Shown piece by piece: positions 1-6,507 of a stretch of 12,638 nt of DNA. Position numbers and translations under genes: made by a program. The notes under the pieces are model-generated. The model saw only the letters and a list, made by a program, of their open reading frames with translations, did no database searches and was not told where the DNA came from. The stretch comes from Candidatus Hydrogenedentota bacterium (GTDB lineage: Bacteria; Hydrogenedentota; Hydrogenedentia; Hydrogenedentales; CAITNO01): positions 1 to 12,638 of the forward strand of contig SLFT01000390.1 in NCBI GenBank assembly GCA_007124105.1. The letters run 5' to 3'. Numbering within the stretch: position 1 is the stretch's first letter; every line of letters starts with the position of its first letter.

Positions 1-684
1 CTTACCCAGAGCTCGCTGGGTTTTGGCATGGCGCTTATCCTTGCGCCGTCCATTATGCTGATGATAGAGCCTGTCGCCGTGGTTCCCACGGTGCTGCTCA
101 TGAGTTTGACCAACACGTCGCTTGTTGCTGTTCGTTCTCGGCATCTGATTCAGTGGCGATTGCTGTTGCCCCTGGCGGTGGGCGGAATAACAGGGTTTAC
201 GCTGGGCATTCGCGTCCTGCTCCTGTTAGACGCAAACGCAGCGCGTCTCTTTGTCGGCCTGTTGGTGCTCGTTTTTACCGTTGTCCTGTGGACAGGTTGG
301 CGCAGACCGCTTCCTGAAACGCCGTGGACGCTTATACCGGTAGGGTTTGTAAGCGGGTTTACAGGCGGCGCCACGTCCATAGGCGGGCCGCCGGTGGCGT
401 TGTTTCTGACGAATCAGAATATGCCCCGGGATATGTTCCGCGCTAATCTTGTCTGTTATTTTTGCGTCATCAGCTGTTACGGTATCGTACGGTTGACAGC
501 CAACGGCGTCCTGGACGCAAGCGTAGCGTTGTACGCGCTCACGCTGTTTCCGGCGACGGTGCTTGGCACAGTGACGGGCCTGGTTTTCGGGGGCCGCATT
601 CCCGAGACAATGTTCCGGCGCGCCGTGTTCAGTTTGTTGTTCATCATGGGCGTGATATTGGTCTACAACGGCGCGCGTACGTGA
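1..684 (+). CDS. TSUP-family (TauE/SafE-like) membrane permease, 5' partial
   Basis: The reading frame is open from base 1, so the gene begins before the window; 227 residues are visible and only about 25-40 are probably missing, as the family is usually about 250-270 residues long. The ATG at 28 lies inside the first membrane repeat and is not a convincing start. The protein is very hydrophobic, with about seven membrane segments left. The second repeat carries the family signature GFVSGFTGGATSIGGPP (near residues 113-129), followed by a P-x-D-x-F-R-A-N-L stretch. TSUP proteins are inner-membrane carriers of sulfite, sulfoacetate, other organosulfonates or related anions; the substrate cannot be read from sequence. 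No neighbour in the window suggests sulfur metabolism. No clear terminator follows the stop; there is only a short 11-base palindrome (700-710) in the gap. Confidence 0.88.
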   Translation, partial: LTQSSLGFGMALILAPSIMLMIEPVAVVPTVLLMSLTNTSLVAVRSRHLIQWRLLLPLAVGGITGFTLGIRVLLLLDANAARLFVGLLVLVFTVVLWTGWRRPLPETPWTLIPVGFVSGFTGGATSIGGPPVALFLTNQNMPRDMFRANLVCYFCVISCYGIVRLTANGVLDASVALYALTLFPATVLGTVTGLVFGGRIPETMFRRAVFSLLFIMGVILVYNGART

Positions 685-803
685 TTGAAGGGGTTGACAG
701 ATGCCGCATCAACATTGACGCGTATCTTTTGATTTCCACGGCGTTAGAATGCGATTGTGGCCAGGATGGCTGAAACGCGGTTCTGATATGAGCAATATAC
801 CGC

Positions 804-832
804 TTGACATCGTGTCATATTGCCTGTATACT
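804..832 (+). promoter_or_regulatory. Near-consensus sigma70 promoter for the AAA ATPase gene
   Basis: A perfect -35 box TTGACA (804-809) is separated by 17 bp from TATACT (827-832), a 5 of 6 match to the -10 consensus. The predicted start of transcription is about 839-840, only 3-4 bases before the ATG at 843. The TTG at 804 is in frame with the ATPase gene but forms the -35 box, which argues against using it as a start codon. Confidence 0.72.
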
Positions 833-849
833 ATGGGTGATTATGACAC
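812..849. repeat. 8-bp inverted repeat flanking the -10 box, possible operator
   Basis: GTGTCATA (812-819) and its exact reverse complement TATGACAC (842-849) lie 30 bp apart, about three helical turns. They bracket the -10 box and overlap the start codon of the ATPase gene. The left arm also forms a tighter inverted pair with the -35 region: TGACA 805-809 and TGTCA 813-817. The layout would suit a repressor or autoregulatory site; that role is inference. Confidence 0.4.
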
Positions 850-2063
850 ATTATTTGCCACGAGAAATAACCGTCAGGCTGATGCGGGCCTTGAAGCGGC
901 TGCCTGTTGTGGTGTTGTCTGGGATGCGTCAAACAGGTAAGAGCACGTTGCTCCAGCAGGAACAGGCAATAGCGGCCGGTCGCGTTTATCATACGCTGGA
1001 TGATTTCGCGTCGCTGGCAGCGGCGCGGGAAAACCCGGAATCGCTGGTGAAAGACGCCGTTATTCTTGATGAAGTGCAGCGTTGTCCGGAAATACTCATG
1101 GCGATCAAGCGGGATGTGGATGGGAATCGTCGTCCTGGCCGTTTTCTGTTGTCAGGGTCGGCTAACCTGGCGCTGCTCAGCCATGTCTCGGATACACTGG
1201 CTGGCCGGGCCGCTTACCTTACGCTGCATCCCATGACGCGTCGCGAAATTGGCGGCGCGACCGCCGATGCGCCCTTTATTGCGGCGTTTATTCAAGCGCC
1301 ATCCCTGCCTACAGAGAAAGCCGAGCCTGTGACCGAACAAGAAGTGCTTGCGGGCGGTTTGCCTCCCGCGCGCCTGGGGCCGACAGAGGGTTTATCGGAA
1401 TGGTTTCGTGGGTATGTGCAGACCTATGTTGAGCGCGATTTGCGGCAAATCTCTCAAATTACCGACCTGACCGCATTTCGTACGCTGACGCAATTGGCGG
1501 CTTTGCGCACGGGGCAGGTGCTGGTCATCAGTACGCTTGCGCGGGACGCCAAACTCACTTCTTCTACAGCCGGTCGCTATCTGGATTTGTTGGAGGCGTC
1601 GTTCTTAATCCGCCGCCTCCCGCCGTTCCTCAAGAACCGCAGTTTGCGTTTAATCAAATCGCCGAAATTGTACGCCACAGACAGCGGCATTGCGTCCTAC
1701 CTGGCCGGCGTCGAGAGTCTCGAGCCCGGTCATGACGATCTGTTGCGCGGCGCATTATTCGAGACATACGCGGCGCAGAATCTCACGGCGTTGTTGGAAG
1801 CCCATCTGCCAGACGCGCAGCTTGCCTATTGGCATGAGCAGGGACGGCACGAAGTGGACTTTGTAATTGAACACAAGCGCCAGGTGGTGGCGGTAGAGGT
1901 AAAGGCGGCTACACGCTGGAGCGAAGGCGACCTCTCCGGATTGCGCGCATTTATGGACAGGACGCCCGCCTGCGTCGCGGCAGTGCTGGCGTATAACGGA
2001 CGGAATGCGGTACAGCTTGAAGACAAACTGTTCGTCATTCCACTGGGCAGCCTGTTGTCATAA
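843..2063 (+). CDS. AAA ATPase with C-terminal DUF4143 (PD-(D/E)XK-like) domain
   Basis: The protein has 406 residues, normal for this stand-alone ATPase family. The Walker A motif is GMRQTGKS (27-34), Walker B is VILDE (73-77), and a sensor-like LLSGSANLALL sits at 102-112. The DUF4143 part contains YVERDL (195-200), the ATDSG stretch (278-282), GALFE (303-307), and a nuclease-like core of D339 with E352-V-K354. All the residues of a PD-(D/E)XK fold therefore look intact. The cellular role of the family is poorly known; members are widespread, patchily distributed and probably spread by horizontal transfer. The ATG at 843 is preferred because an upstream TTG (804) is inside the -35 box; a GTG at 837 is in frame and cannot be excluded. 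No Shine-Dalgarno site would be present on the predicted mRNA, so leaderless initiation is likely. The gene appears to be a single unit with its own promoter, unrelated to the permease before it. Confidence 0.88.
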   Translation: MTHYLPREITVRLMRALKRLPVVVLSGMRQTGKSTLLQQEQAIAAGRVYHTLDDFASLAAARENPESLVKDAVILDEVQRCPEILMAIKRDVDGNRRPGRFLLSGSANLALLSHVSDTLAGRAAYLTLHPMTRREIGGATADAPFIAAFIQAPSLPTEKAEPVTEQEVLAGGLPPARLGPTEGLSEWFRGYVQTYVERDLRQISQITDLTAFRTLTQLAALRTGQVLVISTLARDAKLTSSTAGRYLDLLEASFLIRRLPPFLKNRSLRLIKSPKLYATDSGIASYLAGVESLEPGHDDLLRGALFETYAAQNLTALLEAHLPDAQLAYWHEQGRHEVDFVIEHKRQVVAVEVKAATRWSEGDLSGLRAFMDRTPACVAAVLAYNGRNAVQLEDKLFVIPLGSLLS

Positions 2064-2160
2064 ACAACACGTCTGGATATGTTGGAACTGTGTTGCTGTC
2101 TACCATATAGGCCACAAAAGAGGACCGTAGACCGTTTGAAACAAAGCGGAATTCACGGCT

Positions 2161-2218
2161 CTGTTGCAGTACATTGTCCCGGTGGGTTTCGCTTCGCTTT
2201 GTCCACCCTACGTAACAG
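2161..2218. repeat. REP-like palindromic intergenic element
   Basis: Between the ATPase and oxidoreductase genes lies GGTGGGTTTCGCTTCG (2181-2196) followed by CCACCCTACG (2203-2212). GGTGG (2181-2185) pairs with CCACC (2203-2207), with two further G-U pairs, and the loop contains the small palindrome GCTTCGC. The outer ends CTGTT (2161-2165) and AACAG (2214-2218) are also inverted. Read on the minus strand, the core has the form GTAGGGTGG-ACAAAGCGAAGCG-AAACCCACC. From memory this resembles a dispersed intergenic repeat seen in many bacterial genomes; no search was run. Confidence 0.6.
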
Positions 2219-2249
2219 GAATAGCAAATACAGCCGTAGAAAGGCGGAC

Positions 2250-3548
2250 ATGGATACAGTAAAGCGATACGCTATTGTTGGCGCCGGTGGGCGTCATGAG
2301 ATGTACCGGGACGCTATCCTTGGCGAATACGCCGCTGGCGCTTTATTAACCGGTGTGTGCGACAATAATATCGGGCGCGCACAGTTGTCGGCCACGTGGG
2401 CGCGCGAGCAGTATGGCCAGGAGATTCCTGTATATGACGCGGATCATTTCGACGTTATGATTCGCGAGACGGCGCCGGATATTGTAATTGTCACAACCAA
2501 AGACAGCTTGCACGATCGCTATATCTGTCGCGCCATGGAGTTGGGCTGTGACGTTATCACGGAAAAACCGATGACCATAGACGCGGAGCGCTGCAACGCC
2601 ATTCTTGAAGTCCAACGCAGGACAGGCCGCCAGTTGCGCGTCACCTTCAATTATCGGTACTCGCCGCCGCGTACACAAGTCAAGCAGTTGCTGATGAATG
2701 GCGTTGTCGGCGCAATCGAGTCGGTGGACTTCCATTGGATGCTCGACACCAGTCATGGCGCCGATTACTTCCGGCGCTGGCATCGCAACAAGGAAAACTC
2801 CGGCGGTCTGCTTGTGCATAAGGCGACCCACCATTTTGACCTGGTGAACTGGTGGCTTGACGCGGTTCCGGAAACGGTGTACGGCACGGGCCGCCGCGCC
2901 TTCTATGTGCCGCAGACCGCGCGGCGCCTTGGTCTGGAACATTGCTCCGAGCGTTGCCACAACTGTCCCGAGAGCGCCAGCTGTCCTTTTTATCTTTCCC
3001 TCAAGGACAACGCGCATCTTCGCGCGCTTTATCTCGAACAGGAACCCCACGACCACTATTACAGAGACCGTTGCGTGTTCAGCGAGGCCATTGATATTGA
3101 AGACAGCATGGCGCTGGCGGTTGTGTACAGTAACGGCGCGCGTATGAGCTATTCCCTTAACGCGTTCATGCCCTGGGAAGGCTACACGATAGCGTTCAAC
3201 GGCAGCCAGGGCCGTCTGGAACACAAATGCGAGGAATCTGTTTACATTAATGCAGACGGCAGCGTACCAGGCGCGTTGAAGCGAGAGGGCACGTACATTC
3301 GTGTGTATCCCCATTTTGCGCCCGCTTACGAGGAACCGGTCTGGGAGGCTATCGGCGGCCACGGCGGCGGCGACGAATTGTTGCTTCAGGATATATTTGA
3401 TCCGGACGCAAACAGGGACGACCAATACGGATGTCGCGCCGACCATCGCCAGGGCGCATGGTCTATTCTAACAGGCATAGCGGCCAATGTATCCATGCAA
3501 CGCGGCGAGCCGGTAGCGACGCGTCCGTTGGCGCCTGCCCTTCGATGA
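2250..3548 (+). CDS. Gfo/Idh/MocA-family oxidoreductase with a four-cysteine cluster
   Basis: This is a 432-residue NAD(P)-dependent dehydrogenase of the Gfo/Idh/MocA type, which typically oxidises or reduces sugars and inositols. The N-terminal Rossmann fold starts with AIVGAGGRHEMYRD (residues 8-21). The conserved EKP motif is E105-K106-P107, with the likely catalytic lysine, and the second-domain motif is THHFD (193-197). The ATG at 2250 is chosen because it places the Rossmann glycines close to the N-terminus and follows a purine-rich AAGGCGG; the frame is open further upstream but runs into the REP-like element. C232, C236, C239 and C245 form a CX3CX2CX5C cluster, which the core fold does not need and which looks like a metal site. 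The substrate is unknown. RidA follows after 78 bases and may be cotranscribed. Only a weak candidate promoter is visible upstream (TTGGAA 2082, TATAGG 2106). Confidence 0.9.
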   Translation: MDTVKRYAIVGAGGRHEMYRDAILGEYAAGALLTGVCDNNIGRAQLSATWAREQYGQEIPVYDADHFDVMIRETAPDIVIVTTKDSLHDRYICRAMELGCDVITEKPMTIDAERCNAILEVQRRTGRQLRVTFNYRYSPPRTQVKQLLMNGVVGAIESVDFHWMLDTSHGADYFRRWHRNKENSGGLLVHKATHHFDLVNWWLDAVPETVYGTGRRAFYVPQTARRLGLEHCSERCHNCPESASCPFYLSLKDNAHLRALYLEQEPHDHYYRDRCVFSEAIDIEDSMALAVVYSNGARMSYSLNAFMPWEGYTIAFNGSQGRLEHKCEESVYINADGSVPGALKREGTYIRVYPHFAPAYEEPVWEAIGGHGGGDELLLQDIFDPDANRDDQYGCRADHRQGAWSILTGIAANVSMQRGEPVATRPLAPALR

Positions 3549-3549
3549 C

Positions 3550-3571
3550 GCGTAATATGGTATGATTACGC
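3550..3571. repeat. Short inverted repeat between the oxidoreductase gene and ridA
   Basis: GCGTAAT (3550-3556) and ATTACGC (3565-3571) form a perfect 7-bp inverted repeat with an 8-base spacer, starting two bases after the oxidoreductase stop. There is no T tract, so it is a poor terminator. The spacer and right arm contain TATGAT (3561-3566), a -10-like hexamer without a good -35. It may be an operator, a weak promoter or an mRNA-end hairpin. Confidence 0.4.
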
Positions 3572-3626
3572 AGTAGATGTCGTATCCCGTATCGTTGGCG
3601 AGGCCCAAGTAACAGGAGTAACCGTG

Positions 3627-4019
3627 ATGAGCAAAGTGTGTATCTTTTCACCTTCAGCGCCGCCCGCGGCAGGACCATACGCGCACGCGGTGCAGGCGAA
3701 CGGTTTTTTGTTCGTTTCCGGCCAGGGGCCTTTCGCTTCCGATGGAAGCGGCCCTGTTCGCGGCACGATTGAAGAAGAAACGCGGTTGACCTTCGAGAAT
3801 CTGAAATGCGTACTGGCCGACGCCGGCGTTGGCCTTGACGATGTTGTAAAGGTGACGGCGTATCTGGGCGATATGGTCAACTTCGCAAAATTCAATGACG
3901 TTTACCAGGTATACTTTCAAGAAGGCCTGCCGGCGCGAACCTGTATTCAGGCCGGCAAGCTGCCATTGGATATCAAGGTTGAACTTGATGTGATTGCCGT
4001 AGTGCCTGAAGGAAAATGA
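3627..4019 (+). CDS. ridA: RidA (YjgF/YER057c/UK114) family enamine/imine deaminase
   Basis: This 130-residue protein matches the usual RidA length. RidA proteins hydrolyse reactive enamines and imines such as 2-aminoacrylate, released by PLP enzymes, to ketoacids and ammonia, as cytosolic trimers. The C-terminal block PARTCIQAGKLPLDIKVELD corresponds to the E. coli region; R104 and E119 match the key Arg and Glu (E. coli Arg105 and Glu120). The N-terminal APPAAGPYAHAV and the FVSGQGP stretch are also typical. AGGAG (3614-3618) is 8 bases before the ATG at 3627; a GTG at 3624 is also possible but is closer than usual. The stop overlaps the start of the next gene as ATGA, which suggests translational coupling. 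No PLP enzyme is adjacent, so the source of its substrate is not evident here. Confidence 0.93.
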   Translation: MSKVCIFSPSAPPAAGPYAHAVQANGFLFVSGQGPFASDGSGPVRGTIEEETRLTFENLKCVLADAGVGLDDVVKVTAYLGDMVNFAKFNDVYQVYFQEGLPARTCIQAGKLPLDIKVELDVIAVVPEGK

Positions 4020-5272
4020 TGCATTATAGACATTCCTTTCCGAAAATTGCGCTGACGCTTATTGCGACGTTGGCTGCGTCGTTTTTAGCGGCTCAGAGTC
4101 ATCCGGCGAACTACAATAATGAAGGCGTTGCCGCGTATAAGGCGGGAAACTTCGCGGAAGCCATTCGCCAGTTTGAACAGGCCTACAAAGAGGCGCCGGA
4201 CAGCGCCGTGGTGCGCCGCAACTTGTGCAACGCGTACCAGAGCGAAGCGAATGCGTTGGCGTTGAACAATGATTTCCGCAACGCCATACGCTATGTCGAA
4301 GCGGCTATTGACGTTGATCCCAGGAATCCATCCCCAGTTATTCAGCTGGGCTCGTATTATCTACGCACGGATAATTTGGACGCGGCCATTGACCGCCTTG
4401 AAGAGGCGATCGTTCTGAAGCCTGGCGACCTCACCGCTCATGAATTGCTCGGGCAAGCGTATTATCAGGATAACGATCTCTCGTCGGCCCGCGCGCAATG
4501 GGACTATGTGCTCGAAATAGAACCCAACCGCCCGGGCTTGAACGAAAAATATGAGAAAGCGTTTCGGGAGGAGTCGGTGGAATACGACTTTAACCGCTGG
4601 AAGTCGCGCCATTTCAGGATCAGTTATCCGCCGAAAGTGCCGGCGTCCTTGCGATCAAGCGTCTTTTCAATCCTTGATCGCGCGTATGTTGATATTGGCC
4701 GCCAGCTGGGCGGCATCTATCCGCCGCCGCCCATTCATGTAATTCTGTACACGGCGGAACAGTTCAGCGAAGCCACGCAGTTGGAAGGGCACGTCGGGGC
4801 GGTATACGACGGCAAGATACGCGCGCCGTTGACCGATTCCGAGGGCAATTGGCTCAGCAACCAGGAGCTGGAACGACGGTTGACTCACGAGTATGTGCAT
4901 GTTGCCGTGCGGCATGTTGCGGGGGCCAATATCCCGTGGTGGCTCAATGAGGGGCTGGCGGAGACCTTGTCGAAATCGTTGAGCAACAATGATGTCAGAC
5001 GTCTCCGCGAACATTTTAATCGGGGGGGCGAGATGTCTCTGGCCTCACTGGAAGCCAACCAGATTAACCGGCTTGATCCGTCTTCCTTGCGTCTGGCCTA
5101 TCTGAAGTCGCATGCGACAGTGACCTTGTTGTGGGATCGGTATGGCCGCAACAAGATGATAGGGCTTTTACGCGCATTGGGCGACGGCATGGGGTATGAG
5201 AGCGCCTTGCAGGCCACGTATCGAAGGGGGTATGCGCTCATAGAGCGGGATGTAACGGGAATCTATCGCTAA
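4016..5272 (+). CDS. Secreted TPR protein with HExxH metallopeptidase (peptidase MA-like) domain
   Basis: The protein has 418 residues. Residues 1-27 form a signal peptide (basic start, hydrophobic 11-25, AAQ before the mature part). About four tetratricopeptide repeats follow, between residues 33 and 170, with the typical W/Y-G-A-P pattern (for example NYNNEGVAAYKAGNFAEAI). A linker leads to a gluzincin-type peptidase domain with H291-E292-Y-V-H295 and the third ligand candidate E312 in NEGLAE. The active-site residues are intact, so it is probably an active zinc peptidase in the periplasm or outside the cell; its target is unknown. The ATG at 4016 overlaps the RidA stop by four bases, and a second ATG follows directly at 4019; GAAGGA just upstream can serve as ribosome binding site. 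The 3' end overlaps the convergent phosphoesterase gene. Confidence 0.85.
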   Translation: MMHYRHSFPKIALTLIATLAASFLAAQSHPANYNNEGVAAYKAGNFAEAIRQFEQAYKEAPDSAVVRRNLCNAYQSEANALALNNDFRNAIRYVEAAIDVDPRNPSPVIQLGSYYLRTDNLDAAIDRLEEAIVLKPGDLTAHELLGQAYYQDNDLSSARAQWDYVLEIEPNRPGLNEKYEKAFREESVEYDFNRWKSRHFRISYPPKVPASLRSSVFSILDRAYVDIGRQLGGIYPPPPIHVILYTAEQFSEATQLEGHVGAVYDGKIRAPLTDSEGNWLSNQELERRLTHEYVHVAVRHVAGANIPWWLNEGLAETLSKSLSNNDVRRLREHFNRGGEMSLASLEANQINRLDPSSLRLAYLKSHATVTLLWDRYGRNKMIGLLRALGDGMGYESALQATYRRGYALIERDVTGIYR

Positions 5273-6318
5273 TCGTCCACATGGTCCGGCGCCGCTTGTA
5301 AGGACGCGGCAGTAACCGTCTCCAGGGGGCGGATACCCTGGCTGTCAACCTCGATAAACCGTAGTTGGCCGTTAATGGCTGCGGGCGTCATAATGGCTGT
5401 AGTGCGTCCCCAGGGGATGCCGTCCTGATCGCCCGCTTCGCGGTGGTAATGGCCGTACATCAGGTAGTCCAGGGGATCATCCACGAACAAAATCAATTGT
5501 GCGCGCATACCCATGGTCACATCGTAACGATGGGTGAACCCCACGCTCCAGCGCGCGGGGCGCAGCTGGCGCCGGTAATAATGCAGCCGTCCATCCTGGG
5601 GCGTCATGCTGTCGGCGATAAGAAAATCCTTGGTGTCAAAGCCGAGATACCCGTCCGCGCCGAACCAGAACCTGTACGTATGCGGGCCGAAGAAGCGCTC
5701 GTAGTTGCCCGGCATCCTGTCATGGTTGCCCGGCACGACAAAGGTTGGCAGGCGGCATGTATCCAGGACCTCCATGAAACGGAGAAACTGCGCTTCCGCG
5801 CCGTTTTCTGTGAGATCGCCCGTAATCAGCGCGAAAGCGGCCTCCGATGTGTTCACCGCCTCGATAACGTCGGCTATAATGGCCATGTCTTCCCTGGGGT
5901 GACGGGTTGTGCCGATGTGGGTGTCCGTGACATGGGCGATGAGATATTCTTCGGGTATGGTCTCGAACACAAAGACGGCTCGCCGATTGTTGTCTTCGTG
6001 TTCTGATGATGTTGCGTACAACGCGTATTCTCCGGGGGGTACATCGTCAGGCGCCTGGCACCGCGCCTGTTGCAGCCCGCCCGGCAGGGACTTCCATTCA
6101 GCCTCGAGGGGCCAGGCGCCGTTGTCGTTGACAAGCGCCAGTGTTGCTTCGCTGGTCACTGTTGCCTCGAAAACGTCGCCTGCCGTGATGATGACCGGCA
6201 GTCCGTTATTGGGCGTACGGATTAGTCCCAGCGTACCGTCTGGATTGCGCGCGTCGGCGCCCTGGCACAAGGCGCATCCGAGCGCGAGTGAGAAGACGAG
6301 CGATTTATAATGCATCAT
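5269..6318 (-). CDS. Exported calcineurin-like metallophosphoesterase
   Basis: The 349-residue protein begins with a hydrophobic signal sequence (residues 5-20); a cysteine at 15 follows ALG, but the lipobox match is poor, so a lipoprotein is uncertain. A roughly 100-residue N-terminal region of beta-rich character (24-120) precedes the catalytic domain. All metal-binding motifs are present: D132-T-H134, G167-D168, G197-N198-H199-D200, H263 in FTHRYD, and G289-H290-Y-H292. It is expected to hydrolyse phosphomono- or diesters with a two-metal centre outside the cytoplasm; the substrate is unknown. CAGGA sits about 7 bases before the ATG at 6318. It is the last gene of the minus-strand group, separated from the propeller gene by 189 bases that hold the inverted REP pair. 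Its last four bases overlap the stop of the convergent peptidase gene. Confidence 0.9.
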   Translation of the reverse strand: MMHYKSLVFSLALGCALCQGADARNPDGTLGLIRTPNNGLPVIITAGDVFEATVTSEATLALVNDNGAWPLEAEWKSLPGGLQQARCQAPDDVPPGEYALYATSSEHEDNNRRAVFVFETIPEEYLIAHVTDTHIGTTRHPREDMAIIADVIEAVNTSEAAFALITGDLTENGAEAQFLRFMEVLDTCRLPTFVVPGNHDRMPGNYERFFGPHTYRFWFGADGYLGFDTKDFLIADSMTPQDGRLHYYRRQLRPARWSVGFTHRYDVTMGMRAQLILFVDDPLDYLMYGHYHREAGDQDGIPWGRTTAIMTPAAINGQLRFIEVDSQGIRPLETVTAASLQAAPDHVDD

Positions 6319-6346
6319 GTCATAATCCTGAAGTTGGTTCTGTCAA
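6319..6346 (-). promoter_or_regulatory. Possible promoter before the phosphoesterase gene
   Basis: On the minus strand a perfect TTGACA (6346-6341) is followed after 16 bp by TATGAC (6324-6319), a 4 of 6 match to the -10 consensus. Transcription would start at about the ATG, so the visible ribosome binding site would be lost. The gene may instead be read through from upstream. This is a weak call. Confidence 0.25.
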
Positions 6347-6381
6347 AAAAGGCGAGCAAAAACACGAAGTTCTTTATCATG

Positions 6382-6469
6382 GTATGTTGTTCACGCTTCA
6401 GCGTGCCGGGGCAACACATACATTTGTGGCGATAAATGCATTCGGTACGCTGAAGCGTGAACAACATAC
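6382..6469. repeat. Pair of inverted REP-like units (BIME/MITE-like), 88-base near-complete palindrome
   Basis: Two perfect 23-bp inverted arms (6382-6404 and 6447-6469) are separated by 42 bases. The pairing continues inward through a G-T mismatch and three more pairs (CCG 6406-6408 with CGG 6443-6445). The middle has a further inverted pair, CATTT (6421-6425) with AAATG (6434-6438), so the whole element could fold into one long hairpin. Each arm also contains its own small hairpin, ACGCT-TC-AGCGT or its complement. A short imperfect palindrome repeated in opposite orientation is the layout of bacterial interspersed mosaic elements mobilised by REP-associated tyrosine transposases. No target-site duplication is visible. 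It lies in the gap between two minus-strand genes. Confidence 0.8.
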
Positions 6470-6491
6470 ACGGAAAATCTTCTTCTGGGTT

Positions 6492-6506
6492 GCGGGCCAT
6501 GCCCGC
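6492..6506 (-). terminator. GC hairpin just after the propeller gene, possible weak terminator
   Basis: GCGGGC (6492-6497) and GCCCGC (6501-6506) form a perfect 6-bp stem with a 3-base loop, beginning one base after the stop codon of the beta-propeller gene on the minus strand. No T tract follows, so it may stabilise the mRNA end rather than stop transcription. Confidence 0.35.
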
Positions 6507-6507
6507 G

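Noticed and set aside
804..842. 13-residue N-terminal extension of the AAA ATPase starting at TTG 804
   Set aside because: The TTG forms part of a perfect -35 box, and the extra residues are not typical of the family; the ATG at 843 is better.
2079..2249. 57-codon upstream extension of the oxidoreductase
   Set aside because: It reads through the REP-like palindrome and places the Rossmann glycines abnormally far from the N-terminus; the ATG at 2250 has a ribosome binding site.
2346..3446. Long open frame (366 codons) on the minus strand
   Set aside because: It lies entirely antisense to the oxidoreductase gene, has no recognisable domain, and the plus frame has all family motifs. GC-rich coding DNA commonly leaves such shadows.
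4016..5315. Both the TPR-peptidase and the phosphoesterase begin Met-Met-His-Tyr-(Arg/Lys)
   Set aside because: The likeness stops after five residues, so it is most likely chance at signal-peptide starts and not evidence of duplication.
5322..5341. CCAGGG/CCCTGG hairpin near the convergent gene ends
   Set aside because: It is inside the phosphoesterase coding sequence, has no T tract on either side, and a 6-bp match is easily explained by chance.
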